A stretch of 64,000 bases of DNA from Archangiaceae bacterium (GTDB lineage Bacteria > Myxococcota > Myxococcia > Myxococcales > Myxococcaceae), in contig JAACJQ010000101.1 of NCBI GenBank assembly GCA_016879935.1, positions 17,678 through 81,677 on the forward strand, written 5' to 3'. Below the pieces are notes generated by a model. The model was not told the origin of the DNA. It was given only the letters and a program-made list of their open reading frames with translations, and searched no databases. Of the stretch, positions 1 through 8,731 are shown in pieces (position 1 is the first letter of the stretch; each line of letters starts with the position of its first letter). The position numbers were made by a program, and so were the translations under genes.

Positions 1-1
1 G

Positions 2-55
2 TTCACCAGCGCGTTCCTCGACGAGGCGAAGCCGAAGACGAAGAAGCAGCGCTAG
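2..55 (+). CDS. 3' end of an unidentified gene (partial)
   Basis: An open frame enters from the left edge and reads 17 residues ([17 protein letters not shown]) before TAG at 53-55. The lysine-rich tail looks like a genuine C-terminus, but nothing upstream is visible, so no function can be given. Its stop codon overlaps that of the convergent minus-strand gene. Confidence 0.45.
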   Translation, partial: FTSAFLDEAKPKTKKQR

Positions 56-576
56 CCGCGCAGCCCCGCGAGCGTATTCGCCGCAACCTCACGACACGGC
101 GCGACGAGCTGGCCCATCGCGGCTTCGAGCTGCTGGGCCGCCTCGGCCTGCAGGCCCACCACCGACATGAACGAGAGCAGATCGATCGCCGACGCCTGCG
201 CACGCACGGTCGGGCGGTGCAGCGCCGAGACGATGTTCGCGAACGCCCACGACAGCGGGCGACAGACGCGCGTGACCTCGGGGGTGATGAGGAACGGCCC
301 CGGGTACTGCGACTGCGTTCCCACCACGCACGCGAGCGCGAAGAGCACCTGATCGTCGTTGGGTGAGCGCGCCTCGGGCAACATCATCACCAGCGTGCGT
401 GCCAGCGCCTCGAGCACGTCGACCGGCTGTTCGTGATCGAGCCAAACCTCGAGGAAGTCGGCGAACGGCTCGGGGTGTGGGTCGCTGGCGAGACCGCGCA
501 CCGCGGTCAACACGCGCGTCGACGCAGGCAGGCGGCTCCAGTCGAAGCGGCTCAGCTCGAGTTCCCAGGGCCTCAC
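52..576 (-). CDS. conserved-looking hypothetical protein coupled to the sigma-54 activator
   Basis: The 174-residue protein starts with GTG at 576, beginning [13 protein letters not shown]. That GTG overlaps the TGA of the upstream activator gene as GTGA (576-573), which indicates translational coupling and a linked role. The longer open frame to 876 only reads antiphase through the activator gene and is not used. The sequence is a soluble, mostly helical-looking protein with an acidic first half and an alanine/leucine-rich second half. It has no signal peptide, membrane segment or cysteine cluster. I do not recognise a family. Because it follows a V4R-type activator, it may modulate that regulator or act in the same response; this is inference. 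Confidence 0.7.
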   Translation of the reverse strand: MRPWELELSRFDWSRLPASTRVLTAVRGLASDPHPEPFADFLEVWLDHEQPVDVLEALARTLVMMLPEARSPNDDQVLFALACVVGTQSQYPGPFLITPEVTRVCRPLSWAFANIVSALHRPTVRAQASAIDLLSFMSVVGLQAEAAQQLEAAMGQLVAPCREVAANTLAGLRG

Positions 577-2213
577 GCGGCAGGCACCACGTCGTGTCCC
601 GCCGTCTGGTACTGCTTGAGCTTTCGGAACAGCGTCGCCTGCCCGATGCCCAGCCGTTCGGCGGTTCGCGCCCGATTGCCTCGCTCCGCAGCCAGGGTCG
701 AGAGAATGGCCGAGCGCTCCAGCTCTTCGAGCGTCTGCCCCGGCTGGCCTGGGAGCGTCGTCACCACGGGTCGCACGATCTCCTCCGGCAGATCGTCGAG
801 CTGCAGGGTGCGGCGATCGGCGAGCACGGCCGCGCGCTCCATGGCGTTGAAGAGCTCGCGCACGTTCCCCGGCCACGGGTACTCGAGCAGCTTGCGGCTC
901 ACCTGCGGCGACAGCTCCTTCGGTGGCAACTTCGATCGGCTCGTCGCCTCCATCAGCGCGACGCGGGCGAGCGGCACGACGTCTTCTGGCCGCTCCCGCA
1001 GCGACGGAACTTTGAGCGCCACCACGCGCAGACGGAAGAGGAGATCTTCTCGAAAGCGCCCGGCCTTCACCTCGGCCTGCAGATCGCGGTGCGTCGCGGC
1101 CACGAGGCGCACGTCGATGGCGCGCGTCTTGTTCTCCCCTACCCTGCGCACCTCGCGTTCCTGCAGCACACGCAGCAGCTTGGCCTGCATCGACAACGGC
1201 AGCTCGCCCACCTCGTCGAGGAGCAACGTGCCGCCGCGCGCCGACTCGAAGAGGCCCGCACGATCGGAGACCGCGCCCGTGAACGAGCCACGCGCATGGC
1301 CGAAGAGCTCGCTCTCGATGAGCGATTCAGGCACCGCCGCGCAGTTGATGGCCACGAAGGGGCCGCCCTGCCGCCGGGAGGACTCGTGAATGAGCCGCGC
1401 GATGCGCTCCTTGCCCGAGCCGCTCTCGCCGTTGAGCAGCACCGTCGCGTCGACCGCCGCCACCCGCCTGGCCTGCGAGACGAGCAGCTTCATCGCGTCA
1501 GAGCGCGTCACCAGCCCAGACTCGTCGTCGGCCAGCCGCTCGAGCTCACGGCGCCGCTCGAGCAGGCGCTTGTCGACGCGCTTGAGCGACGTCTGCAACG
1601 ACTTCATCGCCTCGTTGAGACAATCGCTCTCGTAGAAGGCGAAGAACGGGCGCGTCGCTTCGTCCCAGTCCTCTTTGTAGCGGCCCACCATGCGGCAGAC
1701 GGGGTCGCCCTTTCCGCGGCATGACGTCTCGAGGCAGTAGATCGTGCGGCCGTTGACGAACGAGAGGTAGCCCGACGCGAAGGCGGTGAGCGACCAGCAC
1801 ACGCACTCGTCGGACTTGCCGTGGTGGAGCAGGTGCTGCTCGGCCTCGTAGCTGTCGGGCCACACCGCTTCCGCGAAAGGCGTGGGAACCGTCGCTTCTT
1901 TCTCGCTGACGGGCTCGAAAGTGACCATGCCCAGCAGCCGGTGCAGCCGGCCGCCGGCGATGCGCCACTCGCGCTCCTCGTCCCACGGAATCGCCGTCTT
2001 CATCGCCTCGGCGACGCGCCAGCCGTGCGAGTAGCCAAAACGCGTGAGAATCGCCCGCGCGCCCGCAGCGCCGAAGGTCGTGATGAGCTGCTGCCGCAGC
2101 AGGCCCAGCGCCACCGCGTCCATCAACACCACCCGCTCGCCCGCGAAGGTGAGCACCCCACCGGTGGGCTCGAACTCGAGCACGTCGCTCAGCGTCAGTT
2201 GCTGCGTTCGCAT
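573..2213 (-). CDS. sigma-54-dependent activator with XylR-N/V4R sensor domain
   Basis: This 546-residue bacterial enhancer-binding protein has three parts. Residues ~1-190 form a XylR/DmpR-type sensor ending in a V4R (4-vinyl reductase) domain with Cys137, Cys139, Cys160, Cys165 and Cys173. Residues ~235-460 form the AAA+ domain, with Walker A GESGSGKE (262-269), the sigma-54 contact loop GSFTGA (309-314), Walker B LLLDEVGE (330-337) and an arginine-finger region around [10 protein letters not shown] Fis-type helix-turn-helix lies at ~500-535. Relatives such as XylR, DmpR and PoxR bind small aromatic effectors through the V4R module, and an effector ligand is likely here too. The gene is divergent from pirin, and two 13-bp sites lie directly upstream of its ATG, suggesting autoregulation. 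The effector cannot be read from sequence. Confidence 0.95.
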   Translation of the reverse strand: MRTQQLTLSDVLEFEPTGGVLTFAGERVVLMDAVALGLLRQQLITTFGAAGARAILTRFGYSHGWRVAEAMKTAIPWDEEREWRIAGGRLHRLLGMVTFEPVSEKEATVPTPFAEAVWPDSYEAEQHLLHHGKSDECVCWSLTAFASGYLSFVNGRTIYCLETSCRGKGDPVCRMVGRYKEDWDEATRPFFAFYESDCLNEAMKSLQTSLKRVDKRLLERRRELERLADDESGLVTRSDAMKLLVSQARRVAAVDATVLLNGESGSGKERIARLIHESSRRQGGPFVAINCAAVPESLIESELFGHARGSFTGAVSDRAGLFESARGGTLLLDEVGELPLSMQAKLLRVLQEREVRRVGENKTRAIDVRLVAATHRDLQAEVKAGRFREDLLFRLRVVALKVPSLRERPEDVVPLARVALMEATSRSKLPPKELSPQVSRKLLEYPWPGNVRELFNAMERAAVLADRRTLQLDDLPEEIVRPVVTTLPGQPGQTLEELERSAILSTLAAERGNRARTAERLGIGQATLFRKLKQYQTAGHDVVPAA

Positions 2214-2220
2214 GTCTGCA

Positions 2221-2255
2221 TCTCATATTGAGAGCCATCTGATTTCAAGTTGAGA
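2221..2255. promoter_or_regulatory. pair of 13-bp imperfect palindromes, candidate enhancer sites
   Basis: TCTCATATTGAGA (2221-2233) and TTTCAAGTTGAGA (2243-2255) share TyTCAwrTTGAGA and are spaced 22 bp start to start, about two helical turns. They lie 8-42 bp upstream of the activator ATG and 52-86 bp upstream of the -24 element of the pirin promoter. This is a plausible upstream activating sequence that would also overlap the activator's own promoter. No protein-binding data are implied. Confidence 0.55.
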
Positions 2256-2306
2256 GTCGATAGCCCTCGCCGCCCGGGTGGGCGAACGCTTCCGCATCTA
2301 TACGGG

Positions 2307-2322
2307 TGGCACGGCTGCTGCT
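2307..2322 (+). promoter_or_regulatory. sigma-54 (-24/-12) promoter of the pirin gene
   Basis: The sequence TGGCACGGCTGCTGCT matches the consensus TGGCAC-N5-TTGCW at 10 of 11 defined bases, with the invariant GG (2308-2309) and GC (2320-2321) at the exact spacing. Transcription would start near 2333. It points toward pirin and away from the adjacent sigma-54 activator gene, which supports its use. Confidence 0.7.
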
Positions 2323-2431
2323 CTGAACCCGGTGCATGAACACCACACGACGCACCATGCTTCTGGGGACCGCTGGGCTGGCAGGGTGCCGGCTCATGCC
2401 CTCGGCGGAACGGCGCGAGGAGAACACGACC

Positions 2432-3130
2432 ATGATGACGATTCGAAAAGCCGAAGCGCGCGGCGGGGCCAACCACGGCTGGCTGAACACGAAACACACC
2501 TTCTCGTTCGCGGACTACTACGACCCCAAACACATGGGCTTTCGCAGCCTGCGGGTGATCAACGACGACCGCGTCACGCCGGGCATGGGCTTCGGCACGC
2601 ACCCGCACCGCGACATGGAGATCATCTCGTACGTGCTCGAGGGCGGCCTCGCGCACAAGGACTCGATGGGCACGGGCAGCGTGATCTCGCCCGGTGACGT
2701 GCAGCGCATGAGCGCGGGCACGGGCGTGTACCACTCCGAGTTCAACGCCTCGAAGGTCGAGCCCGTTCACTTCCTGCAGATCTGGCTCATGCCCGACGAG
2801 CAGGGCGTGACGCCCGGCTACGAGCAGAAGACGTTCGCCGACGCCGAGAAGCAGGGCCGGCTCAGGCTCGTCGCGTCTCCCGACGGCAGCGACGGCTCGG
2901 TGCGCATTCACTCGAACACGCGGCTCTTCGCAGGGCTGTTCTCGAAGGGAGAGCGCAGCGAACTTCAGCTCGCGAACGGCCGGCACGCCTGGGTGCACGT
3001 CGCGCGCGGCGAGGTGCAGGTCAACGGGCAGACGCTGAAGGAAGGCGATGGCGCGGCGTTGTCGAACGAAGCAGCGGTGAAGCTCGAAGGGGTCAGCAGC
3101 GGCGAAGTGCTGGTGTTCGATCTCGCGTGA
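2432..3130 (+). CDS. pirin family cupin protein
   Basis: The 232-residue product is a bicupin of the pirin family. The N-terminal cupin carries the metal ligands His57, His59, His101 and Glu103, in the motifs HPHRDME and YHSEF. Bacterial pirins are metal-dependent and include quercetin 2,3-dioxygenases and redox or stress regulators. ATG 2432 is chosen because GAGGAG lies 9 bp upstream. An in-frame ATG at 2336 would add 32 residues resembling a Tat/lipobox leader (TTRRTMLLGTAGLAGC), but it lies almost at the predicted sigma-54 transcription start. Control by the divergent V4R activator is likely. The substrate is unknown, although an aromatic or flavonoid one would fit both the enzyme and the regulator families. 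Confidence 0.93.
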   Translation: MMTIRKAEARGGANHGWLNTKHTFSFADYYDPKHMGFRSLRVINDDRVTPGMGFGTHPHRDMEIISYVLEGGLAHKDSMGTGSVISPGDVQRMSAGTGVYHSEFNASKVEPVHFLQIWLMPDEQGVTPGYEQKTFADAEKQGRLRLVASPDGSDGSVRIHSNTRLFAGLFSKGERSELQLANGRHAWVHVARGEVQVNGQTLKEGDGAALSNEAAVKLEGVSSGEVLVFDLA

Positions 3131-3184
3131 CGCGTTGGAGTGAACCGGCTGAGGTGGGCGACTCCCCGCAGCCGGAGCCCACGC

Positions 3185-4147
3185 ATGAACACGACCGAAG
3201 CTGCAGCAACCGCACGCGAAGTGCTCGCGATGCGGCAGACCCTCGCCGCCACCCAGCCCTCGCTCGATCGGGGCCTGCGCGTGGCGGTGTTCCTCGGCAC
3301 CTGGTTCTTCGCCGTCGTCGCCGGTGTGTTGATCGGCGGGCTGATTGGCAGCGGGCCAGGCGCGAGCGCGGGCCTGGTGATCGGCATCATGCTCGGTGCC
3401 GTGCTGGCGGCGTGGGCGAGCCAGGTCATTCGCGTCGCCGCGCAGTGGGAGCGCGCCGTGCTGCTCAGGCTCGGCAAGTTCAAGGAGGTCAAAGGCCCGG
3501 GGGTGATCTTCGTGTTCCCCGTGCTCGACAACGTGCGCATCATCGACACGCGCCTGCTGACCATGTCGATTCCGCACCAGCAGGTGATCACCCGCGACAA
3601 CGTGCCAGTCACCATCGACGGCGCGCTCTTCTTCGAGGTGCGCGACCCCGAGAAGGCGTGCATCTCGGTGCAGGACTACCGCAGCGCGATCATGCAGTAC
3701 GCACAGGCCTCGCTGCGTGACGTCGCCGGCCAGATGAGCCTCGACGAGCTGCTCTCGGAGCGCGACAAGATTCAGGCGCAGATCGCCAACGTCGTCGAGA
3801 GCCGCTCCACCGCCTGGGGCATTCACGTCGAGGCCATTCGGCTGCTCGACATCAACATGCCCGAAGATCTCAAGCGCATGATGTCGCGGCAGGCGTCGGC
3901 CGAGCGAGAGAAGCGCGCCACCATCACGAAGGCCGAGGGCGATCGGGAAGCCGCCCTCAACCTCGCCGCCGCTGCGCACACCATGGCGGCGAGCCCGGGT
4001 GCCATGCAGCTGCGCACGCTTCAGTCACTCGATGGGCTTGGGTCGTCACCGTCGAACACGGTCGTGCTGGCCGTGCCCGTCGAGGTGCTCGAGCTGGCGA
4101 AGTCTCTCGCCGGTCGCGTCACGCAGACCGTCGACGCCGCGAAGTAG
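3185..4147 (+). CDS. slipin/stomatin-like SPFH (band 7) membrane protein
   Basis: The 320-residue protein has two predicted membrane segments (~32-54 and ~61-83) followed by an SPFH domain (~84-250) with slipin hallmarks: QWERAVLLRLGKF, GPGVIFVFPVLD, and the later SLDELLSERDKI and SAEREKRATITKAEGD. A helical region follows. Stomatin-type proteins oligomerise in the inner membrane and organise membrane domains or scaffold proteases; many partner with a NfeD protein, but none is seen next to this gene. ATG 3185 is preferred over ATG 3140 because the extra 15 residues are arginine-rich and unlike the family. It lies 54 bp downstream of pirin and may share its transcript. Confidence 0.9.
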   Translation: MNTTEAAATAREVLAMRQTLAATQPSLDRGLRVAVFLGTWFFAVVAGVLIGGLIGSGPGASAGLVIGIMLGAVLAAWASQVIRVAAQWERAVLLRLGKFKEVKGPGVIFVFPVLDNVRIIDTRLLTMSIPHQQVITRDNVPVTIDGALFFEVRDPEKACISVQDYRSAIMQYAQASLRDVAGQMSLDELLSERDKIQAQIANVVESRSTAWGIHVEAIRLLDINMPEDLKRMMSRQASAEREKRATITKAEGDREAALNLAAAAHTMAASPGAMQLRTLQSLDGLGSSPSNTVVLAVPVEVLELAKSLAGRVTQTVDAAK

Positions 4148-4155
4148 CCGGCGCC

Positions 4156-5058
4156 TCAGGCCGTCTGCTTCTTCGGCGGCAGGGGGATCAACATCGACAC
4201 CCGCTTCTGGTGCTCGGCGTAGTGTGGCCGGCGCGCGAGGCTGCGCTTCTCGGCCATTGGAATGCTGGCACCCGCGAAGAGCACCACCATCGAGATCCAC
4301 CCCGCCGCCGCCCACCACGGAGCTCCCGCGGCGACGCCGAAGAGCCACAGGCCGACCCAGAACGAGATCTCACCGAAGTAGTTCGGGTGACGCGACCAGG
4401 CCCACAGGCCCACGTTGCAGATGTCGCCGTCTTCGCGTTTGGCCCGCCGGAAGTTCCGCAGCTGCTCGTCGGCCACCGTCTCGATGATGATCGCGCCGAA
4501 CGTGACGACGGCCGCCAGCCCATCGATGAGCCCGAACGCCGGCCCTGACTCGACGAGCGCGGCGTAGAGCGGCAGACAGCCCAGCCACACCATCACCGTC
4601 GGGAAGTAGTGAAGGCCGAAGAAGCTGGTCAGCCAGTAGAGCTTTCCCGTCTTCTTGCGGAAGTCGACGTAGCGCCAGTCTTCGTGCTTGAGCCCCTGCC
4701 ACCCGCGCGCCCAGTTGAAGGTGAGGCGCACCGCGTAGAACGTGACGAGGCCGAGCGCGACGAGCTGGCGGGCGTCGACGTGACGCGCTTCTCCGGGGCC
4801 GAACACGAGCCACGCGCCGATGATCGCGGGCGCGACCGACCAGTACGGGTCGTAGAAGCTCGTGTTGTCGTTCGCGAACGAGAAGAGGAACACGGCGATC
4901 GTCGCAGCGGAGTCAGCCGCGAGGATCTTCCACAGCGGGTGCCAGTCGGCCGGGCACACCCGCAGCACCGCCGCGGCCACGACGAGGCCAGCCACGTACG
5001 CGACGGTGACCAGGGCAAACCCACTCCAGGGACGCTTCTCGACGACCGGCGAACTCAT
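4156..5058 (-). CDS. DUF1295 family integral membrane protein (steroid 5-alpha-reductase-like)
   Basis: This 300-residue protein is polytopic, with about seven hydrophobic stretches. Family hallmarks are SFYDPYWSVAP near residues 65-77, the central LTFNWARGWQGLKHEDWRY segment, and the C-terminal WSRHPNYFGE motif, all conserved in DUF1295. DUF1295 belongs to the same membrane fold as steroid 5-alpha-reductases and isoprenylcysteine methyltransferases, so an NAD(P)H- or SAM-dependent lipid modification is plausible, but the reaction is unknown. It is convergent with the slipin gene, 8 bp apart. Confidence 0.9.
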   Translation of the reverse strand: MSSPVVEKRPWSGFALVTVAYVAGLVVAAAVLRVCPADWHPLWKILAADSAATIAVFLFSFANDNTSFYDPYWSVAPAIIGAWLVFGPGEARHVDARQLVALGLVTFYAVRLTFNWARGWQGLKHEDWRYVDFRKKTGKLYWLTSFFGLHYFPTVMVWLGCLPLYAALVESGPAFGLIDGLAAVVTFGAIIIETVADEQLRNFRRAKREDGDICNVGLWAWSRHPNYFGEISFWVGLWLFGVAAGAPWWAAAGWISMVVLFAGASIPMAEKRSLARRPHYAEHQKRVSMLIPLPPKKQTA

Positions 5059-5090
5059 GCGCGGCCGTCTAGTGCGTCAGGCGGTTCGGG

Positions 5091-5546
5091 TCACGTGCGC
5101 TTGCGCGGCGCAGCCTTCTTCTTCTCGGCCACCATCGCCCCTTCGGGCACCTTCCCCAGCAGATCGGCCAGCGCGTTCATGCCGTCGGTCACCGTGAAGA
5201 CGCCCACTACCTTCTGGTTCGCGTTCACCACCACGGCGCTGCCGAGCTTGTGCTTGGCCATGTGGCGCGCACAGACCTCGAGCGGCGTCGTGGAGGCGAC
5301 CGTGTACGGCGACTGCGACATCGCCTCTTCGATGGGCACGTCGTCGGCCTTCACTCCGGCCATCGAGTTGACCATCTGAATGTCGCGGTCGCTGACGATG
5401 CCGACGAGCTGGTTGCCGTCGAGCACCGGCAGGTGGCGAATCTTGTACGCCTTCATCATGTTCGCCGCGTCAGACAACGAGAGTGACACCCCGATGCTGT
5501 GGGGCGTCGCCGTCATGTAGTCCTGCACGAGGATGGTCTGGGACAT
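5091..5546 (-). CDS. CBS-domain pair protein
   Basis: The 151-residue protein consists of two CBS domains (~8-60 and ~73-125) with typical motifs (YKIRHLPVLDGNQLVGIVSDRD and the second-domain LGSAVVVNANQKVVGVFT) and a short lysine-rich tail. Free-standing CBS pairs bind adenine nucleotides such as AMP, ATP or SAM and regulate partner proteins. ATG 5546 (MSQTILVQDYM) fits the domain start; an ATG 30 bp upstream adds a poor leader. No partner enzyme is adjacent, so the target is unknown. Confidence 0.9.
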   Translation of the reverse strand: MSQTILVQDYMTATPHSIGVSLSLSDAANMMKAYKIRHLPVLDGNQLVGIVSDRDIQMVNSMAGVKADDVPIEEAMSQSPYTVASTTPLEVCARHMAKHKLGSAVVVNANQKVVGVFTVTDGMNALADLLGKVPEGAMVAEKKKAAPRKRT

Positions 5547-5663
5547 GTGGGGAAGTCGCAGCAACCCGCGAGCCACGCCGCTCCCTCGGGAGCCGTCAGC
5601 CGCTCACGCAAGACGTGCGGCGCGACGTTCAACCGCGCGGAGCCCCGTGCGTGGTTTTCGCCT

Positions 5664-6590
5664 TCACGAGAACAACGGCGCGAGCTTTCCGACGAGATCG
5701 AGATCCATCGGCTCGAGCTCGAGATCGCCCGCCAGCACGGCCATCTGCGCGTCCTTGCGGCCCTTGAGCAGGTCGCCGAAGTCGGCGGCCGAGCAGCGCA
5801 CCGTCAGCCTCGGGTCGCCCTCGAGGCCCTCCGAGATGAAGTCCTTCGAGCGGGTGAGATCGGCCGTCCACTGGCCGCCATCGTCACCGGTGATGTCGAG
5901 GTGAATGACGCCGGCGACGGCCTTGCGCACCTCGGGGTGTTTGCCCAGCTTCGCGTCGAAGTCCTTCGTGATGATCTTCTCGATCTTCGACAGCTTCTTC
6001 GGCACCGGCTTCTTCGCCTTGCCGACGGTCTTCTTCGCCTTCGGCTTCTCGTCGGGCTCCGCCACACCTTCCGGCTTCACCGCCGCGGCCTTGCTCTTGC
6101 GAAATGCGTTGAAGCGCTCCATCGAGAAGAGCTTCGAGCCTTCGTCACGGGCCAGCTCGAAGACCTTGCGCAGCTGCTCCTTCGGCATGCCGGGGTTCTT
6201 GAAGTACTCCATGGCGACGCGCCCGATGGCCCAGTTCATCGCGAACGCCGCGGGCACGGTGAGCAGCGCGCCGACGACGGGCAGCAACGCCTTGATGCCC
6301 TGCCGCGCCAACATGCCTGCGCCGGCCACGGTGCCCAGCTCGAGAATGAGCGACTTCGCGTCGGCCTGGGTCACCTTGCGCCCGTAGACGTGCCCCACCG
6401 TCATCACCATGCCCGTCTGCATGGGCAGGCTGAGCACCGCGTCGGAGAAAGGAATCGGAGACACGGCGACGACGGCACAGCCGTAGCTGGCCATGTTCAC
6501 GACGTCGCGGGCGGCCTTGTCGCGCTGGGCGACGGGCACCTTGCTGAAGTCCTTCTTGCGAATGTCTTCGAGGGTATCGAGCCAGGACAT
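5664..6590 (-). CDS. DUF697-SCP2 fusion protein
   Basis: The 308-residue protein joins two unlike domains. Residues ~30-140 resemble DUF697 (YcjF-type), with AVSPIPFSDAVLSLPMQTGM and glycine-rich hydrophobic segments that probably enter the membrane. A lysine/proline-rich linker (~165-210) follows, then an SCP2 sterol-carrier-like domain (~210-305) ending in DLGDLLKG-like and LAGDLELEPMDL-like segments. SCP2 domains bind lipids or acyl chains in a hydrophobic tunnel. A membrane-anchored lipid-binding protein is a reasonable reading. The start at ATG 6590 (MSWLDTLEDIRKK) is preferred over the longer frame. The upstream neighbour on the same strand is a hypothetical gene 38 bp away. Confidence 0.82.
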   Translation of the reverse strand: MSWLDTLEDIRKKDFSKVPVAQRDKAARDVVNMASYGCAVVAVSPIPFSDAVLSLPMQTGMVMTVGHVYGRKVTQADAKSLILELGTVAGAGMLARQGIKALLPVVGALLTVPAAFAMNWAIGRVAMEYFKNPGMPKEQLRKVFELARDEGSKLFSMERFNAFRKSKAAAVKPEGVAEPDEKPKAKKTVGKAKKPVPKKLSKIEKIITKDFDAKLGKHPEVRKAVAGVIHLDITGDDGGQWTADLTRSKDFISEGLEGDPRLTVRCSAADFGDLLKGRKDAQMAVLAGDLELEPMDLDLVGKLAPLFS

Positions 6591-6628
6591 GTGGCCACTG
6601 TAACCCGCGAAGACGGCGCGGCGTTCCC

Positions 6629-7219
6629 TCAACGGCGGAACTTGCGGCCGATTGGATCTTTCGGGCGCTGCATGCCCTGCGGCACCACGATGCGGCCGTT
6701 GCGCTCGAAGTCTTCACGCAGCACCAGCCGGCCTTCTTTCACTTCGCGCGCGGCGTCAGGCCCGATCCACGAGCCCTTCGGGTCTCCCTTGCGGAAGGTC
6801 TTCGTGAGCCACGCGCCGATCTCGAGCACGCGCGCGCGGAAGGCGGCGGGCGCAGCGTTCTTCCGGCCCGTCTGCTCCGTCACGTCGAGCTCGGCCCAGA
6901 GCTGACCCGACAGCAGCTCGTCGTCTTCGTTGCGGGCGCTGCGCTCCCAGAAAAGGACGGGAGAGCGAACCTCGTCGATGCGCCAGAACCCCTTGTCGGG
7001 GCCGCGTTTGATCGCGTCGACGTGCGCGGGGCCGAGATCGCTGGCCACCAGGTACACGTCGCGCTCGGGTAGCTGCGCAATCGTCTCGACCGAGAGCCTG
7101 AAGGTCTTCCAGTCGGGAGGCACGCGGCGCGGGTAGACCTCGAAGACGTTGCGCGCGAGCACCCGCACGAAGGCCTCTTCGTCGGTCGGAGTCATGAACG
7201 TGTATTGCTGGTGAGCCAT
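6629..7219 (-). CDS. hypothetical protein
   Basis: The 196-residue soluble protein starts at ATG 7219 (MAHQQYTFMTPTDEEAF). It is rich in charged residues, with no signal peptide, membrane helix or cysteine motif. The middle contains a WRIDEVRSPVLFWERS segment and the C-terminus is basic. I do not recognise the family. It is divergent from the M32 carboxypeptidase gene (54 bp apart) and precedes the DUF697-SCP2 gene on the same strand. Confidence 0.75.
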   Translation of the reverse strand: MAHQQYTFMTPTDEEAFVRVLARNVFEVYPRRVPPDWKTFRLSVETIAQLPERDVYLVASDLGPAHVDAIKRGPDKGFWRIDEVRSPVLFWERSARNEDDELLSGQLWAELDVTEQTGRKNAAPAAFRARVLEIGAWLTKTFRKGDPKGSWIGPDAAREVKEGRLVLREDFERNGRIVVPQGMQRPKDPIGRKFRR

Positions 7220-7273
7220 GGCCGACGGCAAAAGCACGTCGGCGCACCCGTCACAAGGTTACGCTCGACCTTC

Positions 7274-8731
7274 ATGAACGACGCGCTCAGGAACCGCATC
7301 TTCGAGCTTCGCGATCTCGCGGGAGTCATCAACCTCGCCACGTGGGATCAAGAGACGTACATGCCGAAGAAGGCCGAAGCAGTGCGCGCGGCCCAGCTCG
7401 GCACGCTCCAGGGCCTGTACCACGAGCGCCTCGTCGACCCGCGACTTGGCGAGTGGATCGAGCGTGAGACGCCGGCGACTCCCGATGAACGCGCGATGCT
7501 GCGCGTGCTGAAGCGTGAGCGTGAACGCGCCGTGCGCCTGCCGTCGCGGCTGGTGAAGGCGATCGCCGAGGGGCAGGCCCACGCACTCAGCGCCTGGCGA
7601 GAAGCGCGCACGCAGCGCTCGTTCAAGGTGTTCCAACCGAAGCTCGAGGTGCTGGTGAACCTGCGGCGTGAGCAGGCCGACGCCCTGGGCCACGACGGTG
7701 AACGCTACGACGCGCTGCTCGAGAACTACGAGCCGGGCATGAAGGTCGCGCGTCTGACGCCAGTGCTCAGCTCGCTGGTGAAGAAGCTCGAGCCGCTGAT
7801 CGCCACCATCGAAGCGCGGGGCCCGAAACGAGACGCGCTCGCAGGCAAACGGTTTCCCGTCGAGGAGCAGTGGGCGTTCACCATGGAGCTGCTGCCAGCC
7901 ATGGGCTTCGATCTCGAAGCTGGCCGGCAGGATCGTTCGATTCACCCGTTCTCGAACGGCCTCGCGCCGACCGACGTGCGCCTCACGACGCGCGTCTTCG
8001 AAGATCAGCCCTTCTCGGCGATCTTCGGCACACTGCACGAGGGCGGACATGGCCTGTACGAGCAGGGCTTCTCACCCGATCACTTCCGCACCCCGCTCGC
8101 CCAGTCGCCATCGATGGGCCTGCACGAGTCGCAGTCGCGGCTGTGGGAGAACCTGGTGGGCCGCAGCCGCCCGTTCTGGACGTTCTTCTTCCCGAAGCTC
8201 AAAGCGCGCTTCCCGTCGCAGCTCGCCGACGTCTCGCTCGACGACTTCCTCGCCTCGGTCAACAAGGTGGAGCGCAGCTTCGTGCGCGTCGAAGCCGACG
8301 AGGTCACCTACAACCTGCACATCGCGCTGCGGTACGAGCTCGAGCTGGGGCTGGTGCGCGGGAGTCTCTCGGTCGCCGAGCTCGAAGACGCGTGGAACCA
8401 GAAGACGAAGGCGTTGCTCGGCCTCGAGGTGAAGCAGCCAGTCGAAGGCGTGCTCCAGGACATTCACTGGGCCTGGGGCGAGTTCGGCTACTTCCCGACG
8501 TACGCGCTCGGCAACCTGTACGGCGCCACGTTGTTCGCGACCGCGAGGCGCGAGCTGCCCTCGCTCGACGACGAGCTCGCGCGCGGCCATCTGCTCGGCT
8601 TGCTGGGGTGGCTACGCGAGAAGATCCACCGCCACGGCTCGCGGCTCGACGCTGAAGAGCTCGTTCGTCAGGCCACTGGCCACGGCCTGCGTGACGACGA
8701 CTTCATTGCCGGCCTCACCACGCGCTACTGA
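7274..8731 (+). CDS. M32 family metallocarboxypeptidase (Taq carboxypeptidase)
   Basis: The 485-residue enzyme has the normal length for thermostable carboxypeptidase 1 and removes C-terminal residues from peptides in the cytoplasm. The zinc motif HEGGH is at 255-259, and the family-specific HESQSRLWEN is at 284-293, with Glu285 as the expected third ligand. The N-terminal helical region (ELRDLAGVINLATWDQETYMP) is also typical of M32. ATG 7274 gives the canonical N-terminus; the frame to 7205 adds an arginine-rich extension. Its 3' end overlaps the convergent kinase gene by 7 bp. Confidence 0.96.
   Translation: MNDALRNRIFELRDLAGVINLATWDQETYMPKKAEAVRAAQLGTLQGLYHERLVDPRLGEWIERETPATPDERAMLRVLKRERERAVRLPSRLVKAIAEGQAHALSAWREARTQRSFKVFQPKLEVLVNLRREQADALGHDGERYDALLENYEPGMKVARLTPVLSSLVKKLEPLIATIEARGPKRDALAGKRFPVEEQWAFTMELLPAMGFDLEAGRQDRSIHPFSNGLAPTDVRLTTRVFEDQPFSAIFGTLHEGGHGLYEQGFSPDHFRTPLAQSPSMGLHESQSRLWENLVGRSRPFWTFFFPKLKARFPSQLADVSLDDFLASVNKVERSFVRVEADEVTYNLHIALRYELELGLVRGSLSVAELEDAWNQKTKALLGLEVKQPVEGVLQDIHWAWGEFGYFPTYALGNLYGATLFATARRELPSLDDELARGHLLGLLGWLREKIHRHGSRLDAEELVRQATGHGLRDDDFIAGLTTRY

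Noticed and set aside
2195..3979. 594-codon minus-strand frame across pirin and slipin
   Set aside because: It has shadow-like composition and opposes two recognised genes and a promoter.
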